A stretch of DNA of 64,000 nucleotides, from assembly GCA_017440755.1 (NCBI GenBank), contig JAFSGP010000016.1, positions 55,755 through 119,754 of the forward strand, given 5' to 3'. Both the position numbers and the translations under genes were made by a program. The stretch is from Clostridia bacterium. Lineage in GTDB: Bacteria; Bacillota; Clostridia; Oscillospirales; Acutalibacteraceae. The notes under the pieces were generated by a model. It did no database searches, was not told the DNA's origin, and was given only the letters and a program-made list of their open reading frames with translations. Shown here in pieces: positions 1 to 7,825 of the stretch (positions are counted from its first letter, which is position 1; the number at the start of each line of letters is the position of its first letter).

Positions 1-135
1 GTTGACGATGTCCAAATCCGCCACCGTGACCGCCTCGCCCCGGGCCTTTAGCGCCAGCGCCAGATTCACCGCCACGTTGGTCTTGCCTGTGCCGTAGTGA
101 CCGCACAGCAGGGTTAATCGTTTATTATGTAGCAT
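1..135 (-). CDS. P-loop ATPase, N-terminal fragment (cut by window edge)
   Basis: Only the first 45 residues lie in the window; the gene runs off the left edge. Residues 12-19 read GHYGTGKT, a Walker A motif, followed by NVAVNLALALKARG and VADLDIVN, the pattern of MinD/ParA/CobQ-type ATPases in which the strand after the helix ends in an Asp. The ATG at 133-135 is the first in frame. It lies 12 bases downstream of the stop of the AMP-ligase gene on the same strand, so it may be the second gene of that T-box unit. Its role cannot be told from the fragment; ParA-like partitioning, a metallo-insertase or a cobyrinate-type ATPase are all possible. Confidence 0.7.
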   Translation of the reverse strand, partial: MLHNKRLTLLCGHYGTGKTNVAVNLALALKARGEAVTVADLDIVN

Positions 136-147
136 AGGTGTGTCCTC

Positions 148-2436
148 TCACAGCTTGTTCCGCTGAATCTTGCCGCTCACCGTCTTGGGCAAGCTGTCAC
201 GGAACACGACGATACGGGGATACTTATAGGGAGCGGTATGCTCCTTGACGTAATTCTGGATTTCCTTCTTCAGCTCGTCGGTCGGCTCGGTGCCGTCGGT
301 CAGCACAATGCTGGCCTTGACCACCTGCCCGCGGACCTCGTCGGGAGCGGCGGACACGCCGCATTCCAGCACGTAGGGCAGCTCCATAATAACGCTCTCA
401 ATCTCGAAGGGACCGATGCGGTAGCCGGAGGACTTAATCACGTCGTCCACACGACCCACGTACCAGAAGAAGCCGTCCTCATCCCGCCAAGCGGTATCGC
501 CGGTATGGTAGTAACCGTCGTACCACACCTCGGCGGTCTTTTCGGGGGCGTTATAATAGCCGGTGAACAGACCGCAGGGAGCGCCGTTCTTCACGTTCAC
601 CACGATCTCGCCGGTCTCACCGGTGGGAACGGGGTTGCCGTCGGGGTCCACAATCTCCACGTCGTAGATGGGAGCGGGCTTGCCCATAGAGCCAATCTTG
701 TGACCGGCGCCCACCATATTGCCAATGATCATCGTGCTCTCGGTCTGACCGAAGCCCTCGATAATCTGCAGACCCGTTGCCTTCTCAAATTGGCGATACA
801 CCTCGGGGTTGAGCGCCTCACCGGCGGTGGTCATATGCTGGACAGAGGAGAAATCGTACTTGGAAATATCCTGCTTTATCATCATACGCAGCATGGTAGG
901 CGGCGCACAGAAGGTGGTGATGTGATATTTCGCAAACATCGGCAGGATATCCGCCGCATCAAAGCGGTCGAAGTCATACACAAATGTGGCCGCCTCACAC
1001 AGCCACTGACCGTACAATTTACCCCACATTGACTTCGCCCAGCCCGTCTCGGAGATGGTGAAGTGCAGCCCGTCGGGGTCCACGTTGTGCCAGTAGCGGG
1101 CGGTGTGGAAGTGACCCAGCGCATACTTGTAGTTGTGCGCCGCAATCTTGGGATAGCCGGTAGTGCCGGAGGTGAAGAACATCAGCATCAGGTCGTCGCC
1201 GCCGGGGGCGTCCTCGGTGCGGTTGTAGTGGGTGGAGTACAGGGTGTACTCCTCGTCAAAGCTGCGCCAGCCCTCCCGCCGTCCGTTCACAATCAGCTTA
1301 TGCTGCAGGGTGGGGCATTTTTCGGCGGCGATGTCCACCTGGTTCGCCACCTCACCGTCGGCGGTGCAAACCACCGCCGTGATGCCGGCGGCATTGAAGC
1401 GATACTCCAAATCATGCTCCAACAGCTGGTTGGGAGCGGGAATGGCGATAGCGCCCAGCTTGTTAAGACCCAACATAGCAAACCAGAACTGGTAGTGCCG
1501 CTTGAGAATCAGCATCACGCGGTCGCCTTTTTTGATGCCCAAAGACTTAAAATAGTTGGCACACTGGGCGGACGCTTTTTTCATATCCTTGAAGGTGAAG
1601 CGGCGCTCGGTGTGGTCACGGCTGATGTGCAGCATCGCCAGCTTCTCCGGCTGCCGCCCCGCCAGCTCGTCCACCAGGTCAAAGGCGAAGTTGAAACGCT
1701 CGGTGTTTTTGAAAGTGATGGAGGTGGGGGTTCCCTTTTCGTTCTCCTCCACGTCCACAAACTGCTTGTAAATGCGGTCCTTGTCGTCGCGAATGACCGC
1801 CGGCTTATCCGCCACCGTCTGGGTGGGAACCAGCTCGGGGATCGGCTCGCCCGTGGGGTTAAGCACGATGGCGTAGAACACACAATCCCGACCGCCAACC
1901 GCTATCATACCGTGGGGAATATCCGAGTCGAAGTAGATGCTGTCACCGGGGCCCAGCACCTCCCGATGCTCGCCGATCTGCACCATCAGGTTGCCCTCGA
2001 CCACCAGATCCAGCTCCTGTCCCGCGTGGGTGGTCAGCTCAATATCCCGCTGCTGTGCCGCCTCGTCGTACACACTGCGCACGTACAGAGGCTCCGCAAT
2101 ACGGTTTTGAAAGGCATACGCCAGATTGTAGTAGGTCATACCATGAGCCTGAGACACCTTCTGTCCGCCGCCCGCACGGGTGACGGTAAAGCCGGTCAGC
2201 TTGGGGCTGTTACCCTCGATGATGTCGGTGACGTTCACATTGAGCGCCAGCGCACAGCGGTAGATGAAAGCGAAGTTTAAGTCGCTGTCCCCCGCCTCGC
2301 AGGCGGTGTACTCCGCCGCGGTGACACCGGTCTTGGCGGCCATATCCTCTACGGACAGCCCCTCCAGCTCACGCAGGGCGCGGATACGCCCCGCCATCTC
2401 TTTAATTTTATAATCCAGTGCGGTAATCTGTTCCAT
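148..2436 (-). CDS. HTH-cupin-AMP-dependent acyl-CoA synthetase fusion (copy A, valine-type T-box)
   Basis: 762 residues. Residues about 5-70 form an XRE-type helix-turn-helix, about 105-200 a cupin (GDSIYFDSDIPHG), and about 240-762 an adenylate-forming acyl-CoA synthetase. The ligase motifs are complete: TSGTTGYPK near residue 420, EGFGQTEST, YHTGDTAWRDEDG, GRVDDVIKSSGYRIGP, and the C-terminal catalytic lysine in SGKIQRNKL (about K756). These enzymes make an acyl-adenylate and then acyl-CoA from a free carboxylic acid; the sequence is of the medium/short-chain (ACSM-like) kind. The start was placed at MEQITALDYK because GGAG lies 6 bases upstream; the open frame continues upstream only because it reads through the T-box terminator. 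Close paralogue of the next gene. Substrate unproven; the leader suggests a branched-chain acid linked to valine. Confidence 0.85.
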   Translation of the reverse strand: MEQITALDYKIKEMAGRIRALRELEGLSVEDMAAKTGVTAAEYTACEAGDSDLNFAFIYRCALALNVNVTDIIEGNSPKLTGFTVTRAGGGQKVSQAHGMTYYNLAYAFQNRIAEPLYVRSVYDEAAQQRDIELTTHAGQELDLVVEGNLMVQIGEHREVLGPGDSIYFDSDIPHGMIAVGGRDCVFYAIVLNPTGEPIPELVPTQTVADKPAVIRDDKDRIYKQFVDVEENEKGTPTSITFKNTERFNFAFDLVDELAGRQPEKLAMLHISRDHTERRFTFKDMKKASAQCANYFKSLGIKKGDRVMLILKRHYQFWFAMLGLNKLGAIAIPAPNQLLEHDLEYRFNAAGITAVVCTADGEVANQVDIAAEKCPTLQHKLIVNGRREGWRSFDEEYTLYSTHYNRTEDAPGGDDLMLMFFTSGTTGYPKIAAHNYKYALGHFHTARYWHNVDPDGLHFTISETGWAKSMWGKLYGQWLCEAATFVYDFDRFDAADILPMFAKYHITTFCAPPTMLRMMIKQDISKYDFSSVQHMTTAGEALNPEVYRQFEKATGLQIIEGFGQTESTMIIGNMVGAGHKIGSMGKPAPIYDVEIVDPDGNPVPTGETGEIVVNVKNGAPCGLFTGYYNAPEKTAEVWYDGYYHTGDTAWRDEDGFFWYVGRVDDVIKSSGYRIGPFEIESVIMELPYVLECGVSAAPDEVRGQVVKASIVLTDGTEPTDELKKEIQNYVKEHTAPYKYPRIVVFRDSLPKTVSGKIQRNKL

Positions 2437-2459
2437 ACCATTCTCCATTCCGGGACGAA

Positions 2460-2745
2460 TAAAAACACACCCGTCCCAAAGATTGACTTTGAGACGAGTG
2501 TGTAAAAATCCAACACCCGCGGTACCACTCAAATTGCTATCCAAAGGGATAACCGCTCCTCGGGGTCCAACAACCCCTATGCCTTTACGCAGCAGTCACG
2601 GGGAGAGTCTACTTGCCATGCGGCTTTCTTTCTCCCGGCTCGGAAGCTACAAACCCAAATCCCGCCACGACAGCTTACACCAGCCGCTGTCTCTCTGGGG
2701 AGGCTGTGAAAAGGGCCCTCTTCGTCAACGCCTTTTATTTAATTC
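2460..2745 (-). promoter_or_regulatory. T-box riboswitch leader, probable valine specifier (GUA)
   Basis: On the minus strand the leader has the full T-box layout. Stem I base pairs GAAG with CUUC next to the GA/CGA kink; the distal hairpin GACAGC/GCTGTC follows an AGAGAG element and closes a GGCTGGTGTAA loop. The T-box sequence GAGTGGTACCGCG (complement of about 2518-2530) is followed by a terminator hairpin at 2465-2503 with a T run. Specifier-loop alignment, one base before CUUC, gives GUA at 2648-2650 followed by the usual purine. Uncharged tRNA binding would favour the antiterminator and read-through into the acyl-CoA synthetase. T-box identity is secure; the GUA assignment is by hand. 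Confidence 0.9.
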
Positions 2746-2751
2746 TAAAGT

Positions 2752-2780
2752 ATTGTACCACTCACCCGTCGGTTTGTCAA
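2752..2780 (-). promoter_or_regulatory. Sigma-A promoter of T-box unit A
   Basis: TTGACA (complement of 2775-2780), 17-base spacer, TACAAT (complement of 2752-2757). Transcription would start near 2745, at the base of T-box stem I. Confidence 0.85.
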
Positions 2781-2816
2781 CACTTTTATGGGTTAAAAAT
2801 TTAAAGTAGCATAGAA

Positions 2817-5084
2817 TTACAGCTTATTCCGCTGGATTTTACCGCTGATGGTCTTGGGCAGGCTGTCCTTGAACACCACGATACGGGGATATTTGTAGGG
2901 AGCGGTGTGCTCCTTAACGTACCGCTGAATCTCCTTTTTGAGCTCCTCGGTGCCCTCCGTGCCCTTGGTCAGAACGATGCTGGCCTTAACCACCTGCCCG
3001 CGGACCTCGTCCGGCACAGCGGACACACCGCACTCTACCACGTAGGGCAGCTCCATGATGACGCTCTCGATCTCAAAGGGACCGATGCGGTAGCCGGAGG
3101 ACTTGATGACATCGTCCACGCGACTGACGTACCAGAAGTAGCCGTCCTCGTCCCGCCAAGCGGTGTCGCCGGTATGATACAGCCCGTCGTGCCACGCCTC
3201 GGTAGTCTTTTCCTCGTCCAGATAGTACTCACGGAACAGACCGCAGGGAACGCTCTTGTCGGTGTGGATAACAATCTCGCCCGTCTCACCGGCGGGCAGG
3301 CTGTTGCCGTCGGGATCTACGATATCCAGATCGAACTGGGGAGACGCCTTGCCCATGGAGCCAATCTTCGGTACGGTGCCCACCAGATTGGCGATAGCCA
3401 GGGTGGTTTCGGTCTGACCGAAGCCCTCCATAATCTCCAGACCCGTGGCTTCCTTAAACTTCTTGAACACCTCGGGGTTGAGTGCCTCGCCCGCGGTGGT
3501 CATGTGGTGAATGGAGGACAGGTCGTACTTGGACAGGTCGCCACGAATCAGCATACGCAGCATGGTAGGCGGCGCGCAGAAGGTGGTGATGCCGTATTTG
3601 GCGAACATGGGCAGAATGTCGTTCTCGTCAAAGCGGTCGAAGTCATAGACGAACACCGCGCCCTCGCACAACCACTGACCGTAGAGCTTGCCCCACAGGC
3701 TCTTACCCCAACCGGTGTCGGAGATGGTCAGATGCAGACCGTCCCGCTCACAGCAATGCCAGTATTTGGCGGTGACGTAGTGACCCAGCGCATAGGTGTG
3801 CTTGTGGGCCGCCATCTTGGGGTTGCCGGTGGTGCCGGAGGTGAAGAACATCAGCGCCGTTTCGTCACCGGCAGAGGCGTCCGCAGGACGGACAAACTTG
3901 CGAGAAAACAGCCCGAATTCCTTATCGAAATCGTGCCAGCCCTCCTTAGACCCGCCCACCAGCACCTTGGTGGTCACCTGGGGACACTTGGCGGCGGCCG
4001 CCGCCGCCAAATCGGCGGTATCTCCGTCGGCGGTGCACACAATGGCGGACACGCCGGCGGCATTAAAGCGGTATTCGAAATCGTGCTCCTTGAGCTGGTT
4101 GGTGGCGGGGATCGCCACGGCGCCCAGCTTGTGCAGAGCCACCATCGCAAACCAGAACTGATAGTGCCGCTTGAGCACCAGCATCACCTTGTCTCCCCGC
4201 TTGATGCCGAGAGAGGTGAAGTAGTTGGCGGTCTGGTTGGAGTACTGCTTGATATCCTTAAAGGTGAAGCGGCGCTCCGTCTTGTTCACGTCCAGATGGA
4301 GCATCGCCAGCTTATCGGGGTAACGCTCGGCAATCTCGTCCACCACGTCAAAACCAAAGTTGAAGGTGTCGGTATTCTGAAATTCGATGTGCTGCAGGGC
4401 GCCCGTAGCGTCCTCCTCGGTCTTCACAAACTTTTCGCACACCAGCGGCTCAGAGGACTTGGCGGTGACGATGCTCGCCCGCACCTCTTCCTCCTTGGTG
4501 TCCTCACCGGGGAGAACCACCGCACAAAACACGCAGTCCTGCCCGTCCACAGCAATCATACCGTGGGGAGCGGAGGAATCGTAGTAGATGCTGTCGCCTT
4601 CCTCCAGCACCTCCACGTGGTTGCCCACCTGCACCTTCAATTTACCGCTGATAACCAGGTCAAACTCCTGTCCGCTGTGGGTGGTCAGGTGAATGGGCTT
4701 ATTCTGCTGGGAGGGGTCATATTCGTACCGCACCCAATAGGGCTCGGCAATCTTATCACGGAAACGGGGCGCCAGATGGGCAATGTCAATGCCGTCCTCC
4801 TTGGCGGTCTGCTGTCCCTGTCCCTTGCGGGTGACGGTGTAGGAGGACAGCAGGTTAGCGCTGCGTCCCTCCAGCAGGTCGGTCATATCCAGATCGAACG
4901 CCAAGGCGCACTTGTGAATGAAGGTAAAGGGGAAATCCAACAGACCGGACTCGTACTGTTCGTACTCGGTCACCGATACGCCGGTCTTCTCCGCCATCTG
5001 GAAGGTGGACAGCTCCATAATCTCCCGCATCTCGCGAATTCGGGTCGCCACCTCTAACAGCTTGTTGGTTTCTACGGTTGCCAT
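2817..5084 (-). CDS. HTH-cupin-AMP-dependent acyl-CoA synthetase fusion (copy B, isoleucine-type T-box)
   Basis: 755 residues with the same three-part plan as copy A: XRE helix-turn-helix (about 8-72), cupin (about 100-190, GDSIYYDSSAPHG), and AMP-forming acyl-CoA synthetase (about 235-755) with TSGTTGNPK near residue 415, GFGQTETT, GDTAWRDEDG and the catalytic lysine in SGKIQRNKL (about K749). The ATG is preceded by AAAGGAGTGAG. The two copies are near identical over the C-terminal 80 residues but differ in the middle region around residues 425-460 and 520-600, which includes parts that normally shape the acyl pocket, so different acids are plausible. The HTH could bind DNA and the cupin could sense a ligand, but neither is shown. 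It has its own promoter and leader. Confidence 0.87.
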   Translation of the reverse strand: MATVETNKLLEVATRIREMREIMELSTFQMAEKTGVSVTEYEQYESGLLDFPFTFIHKCALAFDLDMTDLLEGRSANLLSSYTVTRKGQGQQTAKEDGIDIAHLAPRFRDKIAEPYWVRYEYDPSQQNKPIHLTTHSGQEFDLVISGKLKVQVGNHVEVLEEGDSIYYDSSAPHGMIAVDGQDCVFCAVVLPGEDTKEEEVRASIVTAKSSEPLVCEKFVKTEEDATGALQHIEFQNTDTFNFGFDVVDEIAERYPDKLAMLHLDVNKTERRFTFKDIKQYSNQTANYFTSLGIKRGDKVMLVLKRHYQFWFAMVALHKLGAVAIPATNQLKEHDFEYRFNAAGVSAIVCTADGDTADLAAAAAAKCPQVTTKVLVGGSKEGWHDFDKEFGLFSRKFVRPADASAGDETALMFFTSGTTGNPKMAAHKHTYALGHYVTAKYWHCCERDGLHLTISDTGWGKSLWGKLYGQWLCEGAVFVYDFDRFDENDILPMFAKYGITTFCAPPTMLRMLIRGDLSKYDLSSIHHMTTAGEALNPEVFKKFKEATGLEIMEGFGQTETTLAIANLVGTVPKIGSMGKASPQFDLDIVDPDGNSLPAGETGEIVIHTDKSVPCGLFREYYLDEEKTTEAWHDGLYHTGDTAWRDEDGYFWYVSRVDDVIKSSGYRIGPFEIESVIMELPYVVECGVSAVPDEVRGQVVKASIVLTKGTEGTEELKKEIQRYVKEHTAPYKYPRIVVFKDSLPKTISGKIQRNKL

Positions 5085-5110
5085 CTTACCTCACTCCTTT
5101 ACAATAGTTA

Positions 5111-5384
5111 AAAATAAAAACACCCGTCTCATTCATTGAGACGGGTGTGAAAAACAACACTCGCGGTACCACTCAATTTGCAGCCATACAGCTACCGCTC
5201 TCGGAGTCTGACAACTCCTATGCCTTGACGCAGCAATCACGGGGACGGCTACTTGCTATTGGTTCGCCGTTCCGGCTCGGAAGGGATGGGTCATCTGAAA
5301 ACAACCGCTACTGACTCGCACCACCCGTCAGCTCTCTGAAAGCACCTGCTTTCGACCGTCTTCGTCACAGCCTTTGTTCAATTT
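5111..5384 (-). promoter_or_regulatory. T-box riboswitch leader, probable isoleucine specifier (AUC)
   Basis: Same architecture as the first leader: GGCU/AGCC base, GAAG/CUUC helix, AGAGAG element, distal CTGAC/GTCAG hairpin with a GGGTGGTGCGA loop, T-box GAGTGGTACCGCG, and terminator hairpin CACCCGTCTC/GAGACGGGTG at 5121-5147 followed by T run. The specifier loop between GACC and CUUC is CAUCC; the register used in the sister leader gives AUC at 5285-5287. The base after the codon is C, not the usual purine, so CAU or UCC cannot be fully excluded. Confidence 0.88.
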
Positions 5385-5390
5385 TTGAGG

Positions 5391-5419
5391 ATTATACCAC
5401 CGCATCGGCGGTTTGTCAA
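5391..5419 (-). promoter_or_regulatory. Sigma-A promoter of T-box unit B
   Basis: TTGACA (complement of 5414-5419), 17-base spacer, TATAAT (complement of 5391-5396): a consensus promoter about 300 bases upstream of the coding start, as expected for a T-box leader. Confidence 0.9.
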
Positions 5420-5482
5420 TACTTTTTCGCAAAAAAGTTTTAAAGTATTAAAATTTGGTCCCTGCTTTAGTATATGCGGCGG

Positions 5483-6625
5483 TCAGCGGGCGGTGCCAAG
5501 TGCCAAGCCCAGCCGCAGAGCAATCTCCAGACCGGGACGCAGGGATTCCTTATACAGCCACTCCTCGCGGGTGTGGGGACCGCCGCCCTCCATGGTGCCC
5601 ACGCACACGGCGGGAATACCCAGAGAATGAGGTATGTTGCAGTCGGTGGAGCCGCTGTTGCGGGCAGGGGCTTCCCCAATGACCGCGGCGACGGTATCCG
5701 CCGCCAGGTCGGACAGCGCCGTCTGGCGGGTGGGGTCCAAGCCTCCCGCACAGGGACGCTCGCCGATGCGGGTCACCTCCACCGCCACCTCGTCGCTCTG
5801 CGCCGCCGCAAACAGCGCCGCAAAGCGGTCCTCCATCTCGCTGAGGCAGGCAAGACTGTCCGAGCGGTACTCGCACAGCATGGTGGCGGACTGGGCGATG
5901 GTGTTCACCGAGGTGCCGCCGTGGATATCCCCCACGTTGTAGGTGGTCTTGCTATCCCCGTCGTGGGGCACCTCGATGGCATAGATGCTACTAACCAGCT
6001 CCGCCAGAGCATGAATGGCGTTTCGGTTACCGAAGGCATTAAAGGAATGCCCGCCCTCGGTGCGCACCGTCACCTCGTAGCGGTGGGAGCCCACGCTGCG
6101 ATCCACCATTCCACGCATACTGGTGCTGTCAAAGGTAACAAACTGCCGAATCCGCCCCGCATAATCGGCAAACAGCTGCCGTGTGCCTTTCAGGTTGCCC
6201 AGCCCCTCCTCACAGGAGTTGCACACAAAAAGAAAGCCGCCTGCGGGACGAATGTTATGCATAACAAAGAACTTCGCCATCATCAGCAGCACCGCCACGC
6301 AGGCGGTATCGTCCCCCACACCGGGGCAGTAGATTTTCTCCTCGTCCTCCCGATAGGGATAGGGCTCGGTATCGGGGAACACCGTGTCGGTATGAGCGGC
6401 AAAAACAGTAATGGCGTCGCTCCCCTCACAGCCCCACGGAAACACCACGTTCTGCGCCTCGTCCACGGTCACGTCCTCGGCACCGAACCCCTCCAGATAG
6501 CGGCGGCAGTAACCCGCCCGCTCCTCTTCGTGATGCGAAGGGGCCGGAATGGCGCACAGGTCACGCAGTATCTGCAGCAGTTCCTCGTAGTACTCCTCAA
6601 TATATGCCCTGATTTGCTTATCCAT
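5483..6625 (-). CDS. M20-family zinc metallopeptidase
   Basis: 380 residues, usual size for peptidase T/M20 aminopeptidases. Metal ligands are recognisable: H78 and D80 in AAHTDTVF, D105-D106 in PGVGDDTA, and the catalytic/ligand pair E139-E140 in NSCEEGLGN. A lid domain follows from about 185 (GGHSFNAFGNRNAIHAL). The family removes amino acids from peptides or deacylates N-acyl amino acids in the cytoplasm. It starts 2 bases after the stop of the glutamine amidotransferase gene upstream, so the two are cotranscribed and probably translationally coupled. Exact substrate unknown. Confidence 0.85.
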   Translation of the reverse strand: MDKQIRAYIEEYYEELLQILRDLCAIPAPSHHEEERAGYCRRYLEGFGAEDVTVDEAQNVVFPWGCEGSDAITVFAAHTDTVFPDTEPYPYREDEEKIYCPGVGDDTACVAVLLMMAKFFVMHNIRPAGGFLFVCNSCEEGLGNLKGTRQLFADYAGRIRQFVTFDSTSMRGMVDRSVGSHRYEVTVRTEGGHSFNAFGNRNAIHALAELVSSIYAIEVPHDGDSKTTYNVGDIHGGTSVNTIAQSATMLCEYRSDSLACLSEMEDRFAALFAAAQSDEVAVEVTRIGERPCAGGLDPTRQTALSDLAADTVAAVIGEAPARNSGSTDCNIPHSLGIPAVCVGTMEGGGPHTREEWLYKESLRPGLEIALRLGLALGTAR

Positions 6626-6627
6626 AG

Positions 6628-7665
6628 TTACACCAGACTTACGTAAAATTTGGGGGCGGTCAGCCCGGGGGCGGCACCCGCTACGGGTACACTCTCTATC
6701 TTAATCTTACCCTCTTGCTGCAACCACCGCAGTGCCTCATACACCGCCAAATCGGTGACCGCCACGTCCGCAGGCGGAAACACCGCCTTAGCGGAGATGA
6801 CCAGGTCGCTCATATTCTTTCGTCCGTAGCGAAGCAGGGTACATACCACGTCGTACACGCCACGGAGAATGTTCATATCCAAGTCGGCGATGACACAGGG
6901 CGGCTGTACAAAGGGAATAATCTCTACCTTGTTACGGGTCACCCGTCCGCAGGAACAGACAGGCAAAATCTGCGGAGTGCCCGCGTCCGCAGGGAACGCC
7001 AGCGCCGTGGAGGCAAGGTATGCCCCGTGGTCGGCGAAAGACAGCGCCATCGGGTAGCTGATGCGGCTGTAGGCAATGCTGTTCGGCTCCGCCAGAGACA
7101 GCAGTAGCCCCACGATCTCACCCGGCATCTCGCCGTAGGCCTCTCCCATAGCCGTAGGCGCATCTGCTCCCCGCTCCATATTCCGTAAGATGAGCTGGCT
7201 CATTACGTCGCTCATATGTACCGCCGTCCCGTCGGACAGCAGGTTGTAGGCATCGCTCTCCGCCTTTACCTGCGAGTGCATGGTGTAGCCCTGCCCCAGC
7301 AGATCCTCCGCTAAGCGGTTATATGCCGCCATACGGGGGTGGAACCACCCCGTCTCGCCGTTGGCCACGTAGGCGGTGCGCACCACCCCGTCCCGCTCCC
7401 CTACAAAGGGGTGGGCCCAGGGGTCACCGCCACCCGACTTGGAGCGGCTGTGAATAATGCCGATAGTACCGGGTAGACGGGCTGCCTCGGTCTCCGCCAG
7501 CAGGCGGTCCAAATCGCCGGTCAGCTTGGCATAGTATATTTTTCCCTCGTGCAGAGTGGCAATGCCGGTATAAAATCCGCCGCACAGCCCCTCCTGCCGC
7601 CGCATCATATCAATCAGCAGCGGCGCCGCGGGACGAGACCCTACGTATCCTGCAATATTGCACAT
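6628..7665 (-). CDS. Class II glutamine amidotransferase domain protein (Ntn hydrolase)
   Basis: 345 residues from the ATG that gives MCNIAGYVG; Cys2 is then the N-terminal nucleophile after Met removal, as in class II glutamine amidotransferases. IIHSRSKSGGGDPWAHPF and YVANGETG match the ammonia-donor pocket of this fold. AAGGAG lies 10 bases upstream; an in-frame GTG three codons earlier would bury the Cys and has poor spacing. No synthase domain is attached; residues about 255-345 look like a small winged-helix or unknown domain. It heads the two-gene unit with the M20 peptidase. Perhaps a glutamine-hydrolysing or peptide-modifying enzyme; role unknown. Confidence 0.72.
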   Translation of the reverse strand: MCNIAGYVGSRPAAPLLIDMMRRQEGLCGGFYTGIATLHEGKIYYAKLTGDLDRLLAETEAARLPGTIGIIHSRSKSGGGDPWAHPFVGERDGVVRTAYVANGETGWFHPRMAAYNRLAEDLLGQGYTMHSQVKAESDAYNLLSDGTAVHMSDVMSQLILRNMERGADAPTAMGEAYGEMPGEIVGLLLSLAEPNSIAYSRISYPMALSFADHGAYLASTALAFPADAGTPQILPVCSCGRVTRNKVEIIPFVQPPCVIADLDMNILRGVYDVVCTLLRYGRKNMSDLVISAKAVFPPADVAVTDLAVYEALRWLQQEGKIKIESVPVAGAAPGLTAPKFYVSLV

Positions 7666-7825
7666 AGTAAACACACTCCTTATCGGTTAAGTCGATAGTA
7701 GCACAGTTTCGTAAAAAAGTAAAGAAAAACCATTTTTCTGCATAATTTATATTCTATTCACAATCCTATTCGTAAAAAAGAGTATGATAGTTTTGAAAAA
7801 GTCCCATTGCGAAAGGATTTTGTTT

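Noticed and set aside
2463..2544. Extending the first synthetase upstream to an ATG at 2544
   Set aside because: Those codons translate the T-box and its terminator hairpin; a ribosome site supports the start at 2436.
2907..5057. 716-codon open frame on the plus strand
   Set aside because: Shadow of the second acyl-CoA synthetase gene; no start signal and no recognisable family.
5285..5290. Alternative specifier codons CAU (His) or UCC (Ser) in the second T-box
   Set aside because: The fixed distance to the CUUC helix, matched to the sister leader, favours AUC; kept as a stated doubt because the base after AUC is C, not a purine.
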